Of a stretch of 13,704 nucleotides of DNA, positions 7,309 through 13,704 are shown piece by piece. A program made the position numbers and the translations under genes. The first letter of the stretch is position 1. Every line of letters starts with the position of its first letter. The notes beneath the pieces were generated by a model that was not told the DNA's origin, made no database searches, and was given only the letters and a program-made list of their open reading frames with translations. Source of the DNA: an uncultured Sutterella sp. (GTDB lineage Bacteria; Pseudomonadota; Gammaproteobacteria; Burkholderiales; Burkholderiaceae_F); the NCBI GenBank assembly GCA_900552915.1, contig USBS01000044.1:1-13704 (forward strand), read 5' to 3'.

Positions 7309-8553
7309 TTACTTCGCTTCGTCTTCGTCGAACGGTTCACTGCCGAGTTCGCCTTCCATGCGGGAGACGGCCAGAGCGGTCGTGGAGTCGCCGACGACGT
7401 TAATGGACGTACGGATCATGTCGAGAATACGGTCGACGCCGGCAATCAGAGCAACCACTTCAAGCGGGATGCCGATCTGCGTGAAGACCAGGGTCGACAT
7501 GATGAGGCCAGCGCCCGGAACACCGGCCGTACCGATAGCAGCCAGAACACCGGTCAGAACCACGATCACCTGATCCTGGAACGTAAGCGGCAGACCGTAG
7601 ATCTGAGCAGCAAACACAGCGCACACACCCATGTAGACGGCGGTACCGTTCATGTTGATGGTGTTGCCCAGAGGCACGGCAAACGATGCGATCGAGTTGG
7701 TAGCGCCCAAGCGGCGGGAAGCCACGAGGTTGGCGGCCATAGCGGCAGCCGACGAGCAGGTCGTAAAGGCGATAAGCCACGGCTCGAAGATGCCCTTGAA
7801 GTACTGGCCGAGCGGGATGCGGATCCAGAACTTAACCCACGGAATGTAGATGAGGATGATCAGCAGCGACGTGGCGATGAAGGACGCGAGGATGAGCTTG
7901 CCCAAGGGAAGCAGAACAGCGATGCCGTGCTGGGAAACAACAGCGGCCATCAAGCCGAACACACCGATCGGAGCGTAGCGCATCACGATGTTGGTCATGC
8001 GGATCATGATGTGGCCGATCGTGTCGAAGAATTCGTACACGCCGCGGCCTTTTTCACCCATCGCATTCAGGCAGAAGCCGAACATGATGGCAAAGAAGAT
8101 GATCTGCAGGATCGAGCCCTTGGCAAAGGCTTCCATCGGGTTGATCGGGACGATTTCAAGCAGCGTCTTCACAAAGCTCGGCGCATTGACCTGAGCGGCC
8201 TTGAGGCCTTCGGTCGAAAGCGTCACGCCGATGCCCGGGTCGATCAGGTTGGCGATCACCAAACCGAAGATCACGGCGATGGCGGACGTGACCATGAAGA
8301 TCACGAGGGTGCGAACGGCCACGCGGCCGAGCTTGGAGACGTCGGAAATACCGGCGGCACCGGCAACCAGGGTGGCGAACACCAACGGCACCACCACCAT
8401 GCGGATCAAGCGGATGAACAAGTCGCCCAGCGGGCGGAACCAGGTCTGCGCGAATTCGGCGCTTGTGAACGCACCGACAATCACACCCAGCACCAGACCG
8501 AACATCATTTGCATCGGCAAGCTGGTCCATACGGAGGATTTCTTATCTGCCAT
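7309..8553 (-). CDS. Dicarboxylate/amino acid:cation symporter (DAACS, GltP/DctA type)
   Basis: A 414-residue inner-membrane transporter of the SLC1/DAACS family, importing acidic amino acids or C4-dicarboxylates with H+ or Na+. Family signatures are all present. The HP1 serine-rich loop is AFTTCSSAAA (262-271), the TM7 motif NMNGTA is at 300-305, and the HP2 tip GVPGAG is at 344-349. The TM8 motif DRILDMIRTSINVVGD (374-389) has D378, R381, N385 and D389 matching the substrate-binding positions of GltPh. An arginine at the R397-equivalent position indicates a substrate with a side-chain carboxylate. The tail is acidic (EPFDEDEAK). The start at MADKKSS is chosen because GGAGAG (8559-8564, minus) lies correctly before it; a longer upstream frame lacks this. 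Glutamate versus succinate/fumarate cannot be decided from sequence. Probably monocistronic. Confidence 0.92.
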   Translation of the reverse strand: MADKKSSVWTSLPMQMMFGLVLGVIVGAFTSAEFAQTWFRPLGDLFIRLIRMVVVPLVFATLVAGAAGISDVSKLGRVAVRTLVIFMVTSAIAVIFGLVIANLIDPGIGVTLSTEGLKAAQVNAPSFVKTLLEIVPINPMEAFAKGSILQIIFFAIMFGFCLNAMGEKGRGVYEFFDTIGHIMIRMTNIVMRYAPIGVFGLMAAVVSQHGIAVLLPLGKLILASFIATSLLIILIYIPWVKFWIRIPLGQYFKGIFEPWLIAFTTCSSAAAMAANLVASRRLGATNSIASFAVPLGNTINMNGTAVYMGVCAVFAAQIYGLPLTFQDQVIVVLTGVLAAIGTAGVPGAGLIMSTLVFTQIGIPLEVVALIAGVDRILDMIRTSINVVGDSTTALAVSRMEGELGSEPFDEDEAK

Positions 8554-8635
8554 AACAGCTCTCCATTTGAAATTGTTCTTCGTCGAGAACGGCAGTCCCT
8601 GGTTGCGTCCAAAGCCCACACGTCACGCACTGCAG

Positions 8636-8670
8636 CGTTGAAACAAAGTGTTTCAACGTCTCAGTGTCAA
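8636..8670 (-). promoter_or_regulatory. Putative symporter promoter with a 9-bp inverted-repeat operator
   Basis: A perfect inverted repeat CGTTGAAAC/GTTTCAACG (8636-8644 and 8650-8658) with a five-base spacer lies about 83 bases upstream of the symporter start. On the minus strand a consensus -35 TTGACA (8670-8665) is followed after 17 bases by a poor -10 (TTTGTT) inside the repeat. A repressor there would block the promoter. Alternatively the repeat is a 5'-UTR hairpin. The repeat is seen; the promoter is weakly supported. Confidence 0.4.
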
Positions 8671-8953
8671 ATTTAGACCGAAGAGGGCTGATCCGATGCT
8701 GGTAGAAACCCTAGTTTTTGCCGTAGGTCAAGCATTAAAGAAAGCCATACAAATCGTTAATTGTCTGTTTTTAAAAGAATTTTTGTTGTTTTCACGAAAA
8801 TTGAAATTTTCGCCATAGGATGAAACGAATAAAGTTTTTTTGCTTTTGCTCAAACCGAACGGAGGGTTTCGCTCAAAGGAACTTGTTGCATAAACGCATC
8901 CGACAGCCTCTTGACGACAAAAAAACAGTGCAAAACATCGCCGACGGCCGTGA

Positions 8954-8985
8954 TTGTCATGGCCTTGTCACGAATCGGTCATAAT
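8954..8985 (+). promoter_or_regulatory. Pho-box array and -10 element of phoB
   Basis: Three 7-base repeats on an 11-bp period: TTGTCAT (8954-8960), TTGTCAC (8965-8971) and the weaker CGGTCAT (8976-8982), each separated by four bases. The known Pho box is two direct CTGTCAT-like repeats with a four-base spacer, so the first two fit with single differences. A -10-like CATAAT (8980-8985) starts eight bases after the second repeat, where PhoB replaces -35 recognition. This points to phoB autoregulation under phosphate limitation. Confidence 0.7.
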
Positions 8986-9063
8986 TTTCCACTGAAGACT
9001 TCGGATGAAGACGTATTTGAAAAACGCATGCGTGCGCTCGCGCGCGCGAGGAAATTAAAAATC

Positions 9064-9750
9064 ATGGCTGAGACCATTCTTGTTGTGGAAGACGAACCGG
9101 CGATTCGAGAATTGATCGGGTTTGCCTGCGAATCCTCGGGCTACGAGGTGCTGCGTGCGGGCAGCGCCAAGGAAGCAACCGATTTGCTTTCTCAAAACCG
9201 CGTCAGCCTCATCCTGCTCGACTGGATGCTGCCCGACCTCTCGGGCCTGCAGTGGCTTGACAAATTAAAGCGCGACGAGCGTTTTTCGGCTTTGCCCGTC
9301 ATCATGCTGACGGCCCGCGGGACGGAAAGCGACAAGGTTGCGGGGCTTGATGCCGGCGCCGACGACTATGTTGTAAAACCATTTTCACCGCGAGAGCTCA
9401 TTGCGCGCATGCGAGCGGTGCTTCGCCGCGGCGGCGCCGAAGCCGAAAAGACGGTGACCTGCGGACCGCTTACGATGAACGAGTCGCGGTTTTCGGCCAA
9501 GGTCAACGGCGAATCGGTCAAGCTCGGCGTCATTGAATTCAAGATGCTGTTGGTTCTGGCTTCGTCGCCGGGACGCGTTTATTCGCGCGCGCAGCTTCTT
9601 TCTCGCGTCTGGGACGATGCGGCCGAGCTCGATGAGCGTACGGTCGACGTGCACATTCTGAGACTCAGAAAACAGCTTGCGGGCACTGCCGCCGCAACGC
9701 TTGTGGAAACCGTGCGCGGTCTGGGATATCGCGCCAACGACGCCGCATAG
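9064..9750 (+). CDS. phoB: Phosphate regulon response regulator PhoB
   Basis: 228 residues, against 229 in E. coli. Receiver domain 1-120: acidic pair E9-D10, phosphoacceptor D53 (LLDWMLPD), T83 and K105 (VVKPFSPREL). OmpR-type winged helix about 130-225: EFKMLLVLASSPGRVYSRAQ, then DERTVDVHILRLRKQL and VETVRGLGYR, very close to E. coli PhoB. Once phosphorylated it activates Pho-box promoters for phosphate uptake. A longer in-frame extension upstream is possible. I chose the ATG at 9064 because GAGGAAA (9048-9054) precedes it and the protein then starts as the family does, with MAETILVVEDE. phoR follows after 13 bases. A Pho box lies about 90 bases upstream. No pst or phoU gene is next to it. 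Confidence 0.93.
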   Translation: MAETILVVEDEPAIRELIGFACESSGYEVLRAGSAKEATDLLSQNRVSLILLDWMLPDLSGLQWLDKLKRDERFSALPVIMLTARGTESDKVAGLDAGADDYVVKPFSPRELIARMRAVLRRGGAEAEKTVTCGPLTMNESRFSAKVNGESVKLGVIEFKMLLVLASSPGRVYSRAQLLSRVWDDAAELDERTVDVHILRLRKQLAGTAAATLVETVRGLGYRANDAA

Positions 9751-9763
9751 GGACGTTTAATCT

Positions 9764-11095
9764 ATGGTCAAGCGCTTGAAACTGATGGCGCCGGTCATCT
9801 TCCGGCTCATCCTTATTTGCTGCGTCTGCCTAGGCATTGCGGGGGTTGCGGGCCCGATCTGGGGCTTCGGCCTTTTGATCCTGGGGCTTTTCTTCGAGAT
9901 CTTCATGCATCTCAACTACATTGCGCTCCTTGCGCAATGGCTCGAAGAGCCGGGATTGCCCGATACGCCTTCGGTTCGCTCGGTGCTTTGGAGCGAAATT
10001 TTTTATCGTGTCTCCAAAAGCCGCAAGCAGCTTGAAAAGAATACGCGGCGCTTGACTGAACGTGAAGCGCGCTACCGCAAAACGCTCGCCGCCCTACCCG
10101 AAGGCGTTGTGCTTGTGAAGTACGACTGGTCGGTGACGTGGTGCAACGATGTGGCCGAAACCATTTTCGACATCCACGGCGAAGACGATGCGGGGCGCCA
10201 TCTGCTTGCCTTCATCGATGACGAAGCATTGCAACGCTACATCAAGGCTGGCAACTTCACGGACTCTTTTATTCTGAGGCAAAAGGGCTCAGGGGCGGTC
10301 TACGAAATCCGTATCGTCGACGTCGACCGCAAAACCCGCATTCTGATTGCCCGCGACATCACCGAGCAGGAACGGCTCGACGCGATGCGCCGCGACTTTG
10401 TGGCAAACGTTTCGCACGAATTGCGAACACCCTTGACGGTGCTCACAGGGTTCCTCGATATGGCGCTGCACGGCATCGATGAGAAAGCGCCCACGAAGCT
10501 TGAACTGCAGGCTTCGCACATGCAACTGATGCGTGAGCAGGCCGGACGCATGCAGCGCCTCATCAATGATCTGCTGACGCTTTCGCGCCTTGAAAACGAC
10601 GTCGGCACCAACCCTTCCGAAGTGATCGATCTCACGGCGATGCTCAAGACAATTGCCGAAGAAATCCGTGTGGTCGCCGGCAGCACGCATACGGTTGAAA
10701 CGGACATCGCCCCCGACCTTTCCATTCGCGGCTGGCCCGATGAACTGCGGAGTGCCGTTGTAAACCTGATGACCAATGCCGTGCGGTATTCGCCGGCAGG
10801 CGGCCCCATTCGTCTGAAGTGCTCGGTAGCCCCCAACAATGCCATTTGCATCAGCGTCACCGACCACGGCATCGGCATTGCCGATAAGGACGTTCCTCGC
10901 TTGACCGAGCGCTTCTACCGCGTGGACAAGTCTCGCTCAAGAGACACAGGCGGAACCGGCCTGGGGCTTGCGATTGTGAAGCACGTGCTGATTCACCACA
11001 ATGCCTCCATGCGCATTGAGAGCAAGTTGGGTGAAGGATCGACGTTTACGATGGAGTTTCCGGCGATTTTGAATGTTTCGAACAACATTTCCTAG
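9764..11095 (+). CDS. phoR: Phosphate regulon sensor histidine kinase PhoR
   Basis: 443 residues. Two hydrophobic segments (about 9-28 and 31-50) anchor it in the inner membrane with almost no periplasmic loop, as in PhoR, which senses phosphate through the Pst transporter and PhoU rather than by an external domain. A linker (about 75-105) leads to a PAS domain (about 105-195). HisKA follows with the H box DFVANVSHELRTPLT, phosphorylated H218. The ATPase domain has N box NLMTNAVRYS (334-343), G1 DHGIGI (367-372), F box RFYRVD (383-388) and G2 GGTGLGLA (396-403). All catalytic motifs are intact. The start is 13 bases after the phoB stop, with a weak AGGGA site, so translation is probably coupled. 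The kinase class is certain; the PhoR identity comes from phoB pairing, topology and the Pho box. Confidence 0.9.
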   Translation: MVKRLKLMAPVIFRLILICCVCLGIAGVAGPIWGFGLLILGLFFEIFMHLNYIALLAQWLEEPGLPDTPSVRSVLWSEIFYRVSKSRKQLEKNTRRLTEREARYRKTLAALPEGVVLVKYDWSVTWCNDVAETIFDIHGEDDAGRHLLAFIDDEALQRYIKAGNFTDSFILRQKGSGAVYEIRIVDVDRKTRILIARDITEQERLDAMRRDFVANVSHELRTPLTVLTGFLDMALHGIDEKAPTKLELQASHMQLMREQAGRMQRLINDLLTLSRLENDVGTNPSEVIDLTAMLKTIAEEIRVVAGSTHTVETDIAPDLSIRGWPDELRSAVVNLMTNAVRYSPAGGPIRLKCSVAPNNAICISVTDHGIGIADKDVPRLTERFYRVDKSRSRDTGGTGLGLAIVKHVLIHHNASMRIESKLGEGSTFTMEFPAILNVSNNIS

Positions 11096-11096
11096 G

Positions 11097-11120
11097 GAGG
11101 GATCTTTTCGCTCATCCCTC
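11097..11120. terminator. Shared stem between convergent phoR and the FrhB-like gene
   Basis: GAGGGAT (11097-11103) and ATCCCTC (11114-11120) form a seven-pair stem just after the phoR stop that overlaps the end of the convergent gene. Only scattered T follow on the plus strand, so it is a modest terminator at best. Confidence 0.4.
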
Positions 11121-12254
11121 TTGCTGTTTCCCTGCAAATCTTTTAGTGAAATAACGGCCACAGTACGCATACATAGATGCCAACCAGACGGCCGCCCGTA
11201 AACCCAGCAAACGTTGACAAGCCCCGAAACTGCGTTGTCGCCTTTTATCTGACTCCCGGAAAGCTTGATAGCCGCCATTTAGGCTTTCAATTTTCTTCAG
11301 ATCGGAAAAGCGTCCTAGTATGCCCGGCCGGAGCACCTGTAAAAAGCGCTCCCCTAGCTGTGTTTGCACGTGAACAATTGACACACCACGCTTGCGCACA
11401 TCATCGGGAAGAGCCATAAGTTGTTCGATGCCCCAGAAATCACCTAACGTGATATCAGCTGCTCGACTCATTGAACGAAATTTGCAATTAAGACATGACG
11501 ACGAGTTTGCCGCCGACGAAATAAAAATCTTCCAGACAGGTTGTCGTTCCCGCGACATAAACCGCTTGGTACCATTTTGGAATTGATACGAAACCTTCTC
11601 ACTCTGCCCCCAACCTTTGAGGGTTTTATCGCGAAAAGAAAACACTGCTAAATCCGAAGGCATTTTTTTGTGAAGTTCATACCAAACACTTGGTGATATA
11701 GGTCCCTTGCAAAGAACTTCAACTAAAAAAAGATTGTCACGGTTAGGCAATAAATTCCGGGTTGCCGCGACCTGACAGGGTAATCCGGAAAAAAGAACTT
11801 TTCTCCCAGTTTTGACCGACCTTTTGATGTCTGCGATGACTGGAGCCAAATTGGCCGCCACGTATTTTGATCCAGACAGTAAGGGTAGCTCTGCAAGTGT
11901 CTCAACCCCTGCAAATTCAACGTCCTTACAACTCTCTTTCCATCGAACACCAAAAACTACTCCCCCTTGTTCAATAACTGCTCGTGCAAGAACCGGAAAT
12001 GCCCCTCCCGATTGCGCACGAGAAAGTTCTTCAGGATTTGGATTCTGATATGCAAAAACTTCTTTAGGTCTCGCGCGAACGCTACGTAATTGAGGACAAA
12101 CGATTTTGCAACGACCACACCCGGTACAGCCATCCTCGGAAATATAAGCACGTGTAAAGCCGTCTGGATCTGATTTGAGAACAATGCTCCCAGGGAGGCA
12201 AGCGCTTTCACAGGCACCACATCCTATACAATTTTCAGTGAGCAGTATTGCCAT
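11112..12254 (-). CDS. FrhB-like 4Fe-4S protein of a polysaccharide cluster (F420 hydrogenase beta-subunit family)
   Basis: 380 residues. The N-terminal ferredoxin domain has two 4Fe-4S motifs: C9-x2-C12-x2-C15-x3-C19 and C43-x2-C46-x2-C49-x3-C53, the latter followed by P. The FrhB N- and C-terminal domains follow with SGGAF (82-86), FSGLPCQVAA (155-164, C160), a cysteine at 182 (LCKGP), a C254-x2-C257 pair, and the signature ADITLGDFWGI (266-276). Family members in bacteria without coenzyme F420 are common in capsule and exopolysaccharide clusters beside pyruvyl transferases and glycosyltransferases. They are presumably flavin-dependent redox enzymes acting on a sugar or its carrier; the reaction is unknown. 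The ATG follows AGAGGAG nine bases upstream and overlaps the end of the pyruvyl transferase gene by 20 bases, implying one operon. Domain identity is firm, function open. Confidence 0.88.
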   Translation of the reverse strand: MAILLTENCIGCGACESACLPGSIVLKSDPDGFTRAYISEDGCTGCGRCKIVCPQLRSVRARPKEVFAYQNPNPEELSRAQSGGAFPVLARAVIEQGGVVFGVRWKESCKDVEFAGVETLAELPLLSGSKYVAANLAPVIADIKRSVKTGRKVLFSGLPCQVAATRNLLPNRDNLFLVEVLCKGPISPSVWYELHKKMPSDLAVFSFRDKTLKGWGQSEKVSYQFQNGTKRFMSRERQPVWKIFISSAANSSSCLNCKFRSMSRAADITLGDFWGIEQLMALPDDVRKRGVSIVHVQTQLGERFLQVLRPGILGRFSDLKKIESLNGGYQAFRESDKRRQRSFGACQRLLGLRAAVWLASMYAYCGRYFTKRFAGKQQEG

Positions 12255-13451
12255 CCAAAATACTCCTCTTAAGGAAACTCACCGAATGTTGAGCCTCTTT
12301 GCGACGACGTTCGTCTGCCTCTGCCCAATCAACTTCTATATCAAAAGGATCTTTCAACTCTGAGTAAGTTTTAAAGCCATCGGTTGGTAACAGACGATTT
12401 TCCAAACCAAGCAATCGAACCAGATTAATCTGCCGGAAATCATTCTCTTGACGTTGGAATGCAGTAAATCTTCGATGATACAGTGAAGCAAAAACCATTC
12501 CATGAAAGGAGTTAGTTATCACATAGCAACTATTTTTAATATATGTTATAAATTCCGAAGGACCAAGATTACTGCCTAATGCCTTAATACCTGGAATCTC
12601 CACATCCTTGCTCCAACTCACATTTTGGATTGGTACCCCTACCTTTTCGGAGAGCTCTCTCACATAATCAACAATTTCCTGGGTATGCTCCGAAGGAAGA
12701 ATGTATAAAGCAATATAATTTCCTTGAAGTAACTCTGTCTGGTCCTTCGCTTCGATCTTTTGCAAATCTTCCATCTCAAGAAGCAAAGTAGGATCCAAGA
12801 CATGCTCAACTTTAATCGGAGAGCCATTTTTCGTTAGGTATTTAGCTGACTCCTGCTCCCGAACAGAAACCGCTGAAAAATTACTCAGAACTTGTTGCCA
12901 TAATGTAGAGGATGTAGTGGGCACAATCCCTTGGCTAGCCGCATATGCAATTCTTTTTTGATTATCCCGCAGGACAGGATATCGACCTAAATAGATAGAT
13001 TGCAAATCGTCTAATTGCTCAAGATCGGCATTTAACTTATTTTCTGGGAGATACCAAACCCAATCACTTCCAATTACATAAACATCTATATCACACGTAG
13101 CCTCAATAACATTCTTTGCAAAAAATCTCTTTCTATTTCCAAATGCATTTTTTTTCAAGAACTCTTCAAATTTTACATAGCGATCACTCGCTTGCTTTAG
13201 AGTCTTTCTATATTTTCTTCTACGCTTATAAATAGAAATTTTCTTTCGTATAAAATTTATTATTCCGGTTCTGTCACAATATTTGAGTTCCGCAGATTCA
13301 CTACCACTGTAAGTTAAAAGCAATACACACACTTCGTTAGTTACGGGGGGGGCAAAATCTTTTCCACAGCAGCTTTTAACGCCCACGCCTGAAGAGCAGC
13401 ACCATAGTTCAAATTTGATTCAAATGCTAAAGTAAAAATACCTACTCTCAT
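12235..13451 (-). CDS. Polysaccharide pyruvyl transferase family protein, frame broken at a C8 tract (possible phase variation)
   Basis: The family N-terminus starts at ATG 13451: MRVGIFTLAFES, then NYGAALQAWALKAAVEKIL. It meets a run of eight C (13345-13352) and stops after 36 codons at 13341. The rest of the enzyme continues in another frame from VTNEVCVLLLTYSGSES to the stop at 12235. It carries family motifs: IGSDWVWYLP, KRIAYAASQG, VSVREQESAKYL, VLDPTLLL and TNSFHGMVFASLYHRRF. With nine or six C the frames fuse into about 405 residues, the usual length. As it stands only an internal GTG (13386) gives a product, and this lacks the N-terminal NYGAALQAW segment. The enzyme would add ketal pyruvate, or a similar group, to a sugar of a surface glycan. 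The gene is AT-rich and overlaps the FrhB-like gene. Family assignment is firm; current function depends on the tract. Confidence 0.82.
13345..13352 (-). repeat. Homopolymeric C8/G8 tract within the pyruvyl transferase gene
   Basis: Eight consecutive G on the plus strand (C on the coding strand) near the 5' end of the gene, in otherwise AT-rich DNA, at exactly the point where the reading frame breaks. Such tracts mutate by slipped-strand mispairing. Eight C give TAA immediately after the tract; six or nine would keep the frame open. Confidence 0.75.
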
Positions 13452-13466
13452 TTTCAAATATGAAAT

Positions 13467-13704
13467 TCAGTTCAAAGGATAAAAATCCGCCGACTTATCA
13501 AATAATCTTTTTATTTTGACAAACCTCTTTAAAATCGAATTGGCCCACCGGTATTTTATCGGTCGAATAGCATTTCCATTAATAGCATCATATGCATATG
13601 TGCATATCCTGGGAGCAATATCATATTTTTCTTCAATTTTTTTCGCATGCAAAACATATTCATCTTTTTCATCGTCATTGACATAGTTTAGACCAACCTT
13701 AAAA
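13467..13704 (-). CDS. C-terminal fragment of an unrecognised protein of the polysaccharide operon
   Basis: An open frame enters from the right edge of the window and ends at TGA 13469-13467, giving 78 visible residues (starting KVGLNYVNDDEKDEY, ending DKSADFYPLN). It is polar and rich in Lys, Tyr and Asn, with no membrane segment, and includes NAIRPIKYRWANSILKRFVK. I do not recognise the family. Its position 15 bases upstream of the pyruvyl transferase, on the same strand and equally AT-rich, suggests a sugar-modifying or glycosyltransferase enzyme of the same operon. This is context only. Confidence 0.5.
   Translation of the reverse strand, partial: FKVGLNYVNDDEKDEYVLHAKKIEEKYDIAPRICTYAYDAINGNAIRPIKYRWANSILKRFVKIKRLFDKSADFYPLN

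Larger units (their letters stand above)
8554..9063. other. Divergent intergenic region between symporter and phoB
   Basis: This AT-rich stretch of about 500 bases holds the symporter promoter side (8636-8670), a perfect eight-pair palindrome CGAAAATT/AATTTTCG with a two-base spacer (8795-8802/8805-8812), a direct repeat GCTCAAA (8848-8854 and 8871-8877), and the Pho-box array before phoB (8954-8982). A 40-codon frame (8696-8818) with a possible GAGGG site exists but has no other support. No RNA gene was recognised. Confidence 0.4.

Noticed and set aside
7180..8676. 498-codon open frame on the plus strand opposite the symporter
   Set aside because: Its product is an implausible His/Asp/Gln-rich low-complexity chain, and it mirrors the codons of the well-supported symporter on the other strand.
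8911..9063. 51-codon N-terminal extension of PhoB
   Set aside because: It would cover the Pho box and has no homology; GAGGAAA before 9064 and family length fix the start there.
13384..13386. GTG at 13386 as the true start of the pyruvyl transferase
   Set aside because: The family N-terminus (MRVGIFTLAFES, NYGAALQAW) is encoded just upstream in another frame and meets this frame at the C8 tract, so the GTG frame is a truncated remnant.
1..13704. CRISPR array, tRNA or rRNA gene
   Set aside because: No regularly spaced repeat array and no tRNA- or rRNA-like sequence was seen on either strand by eye.

Overview
The window looks like chromosomal DNA of a gram-negative proteobacterium. A gut-type betaproteobacterium near Sutterellaceae/Burkholderiales is my best guess, from PhoB/PhoR sequence style, tandem double-domain Usp proteins, a DAACS symporter and GC-rich core genes. 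This is an inference from protein style; no rRNA or other marker is present. Base composition is a clear mosaic by hand count: a 60-base line in the Usp genes has 42 G/C, one in the ATPase gene has 30, and one in the right-hand polysaccharide genes has 19.

Layout. (1) 1-139: right end of an IS200/IS605-type element, with the last 27 codons of tnpB and a strongly folded RNA region (two GNRA-tetraloop hairpins plus a long terminal hairpin) that fits a TnpB-associated reRNA/omegaRNA. (2) 281-3598: a two-gene operon of an AAA+ ATPase and an intracellular subtilisin-like (S8) protease with intact catalytic residues, matching the IetAS architecture known from plasmid stability and anti-phage defence. 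(3) 3817-5819: two tandem paralogous universal stress proteins, each with two Usp domains and both ATP motifs, closed by a strong terminator. (4) 5936-7098 (minus): an iron-containing, YqhD/butanol-dehydrogenase-like alcohol dehydrogenase broken by a one-base frameshift. (5) 7309-8553 (minus): a dicarboxylate/acidic amino acid:cation symporter. (6) 9064-11095: phoB-phoR, preceded by a Pho-box-like array of 11-bp-spaced repeats. (7) 11112-13704 (minus): an AT-rich polysaccharide biosynthesis island with an FrhB-like iron-sulfur protein, a polysaccharide pyruvyl transferase whose reading frame is broken exactly at a run of eight C, and the C-terminus of an unrecognised protein.

How it works together. 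The left part is a mobile/defence neighbourhood (transposon end plus IetAS). The middle is housekeeping stress, fermentation, transport and phosphate signalling. The right part is surface-glycan synthesis. The two most notable items are the IetAS module next to a TnpB guide-RNA end, and the poly-C tract that could switch the pyruvyl transferase on and off by slipped-strand mispairing. The tract has eight C, which is out of frame; six or nine would restore a 405-residue protein.
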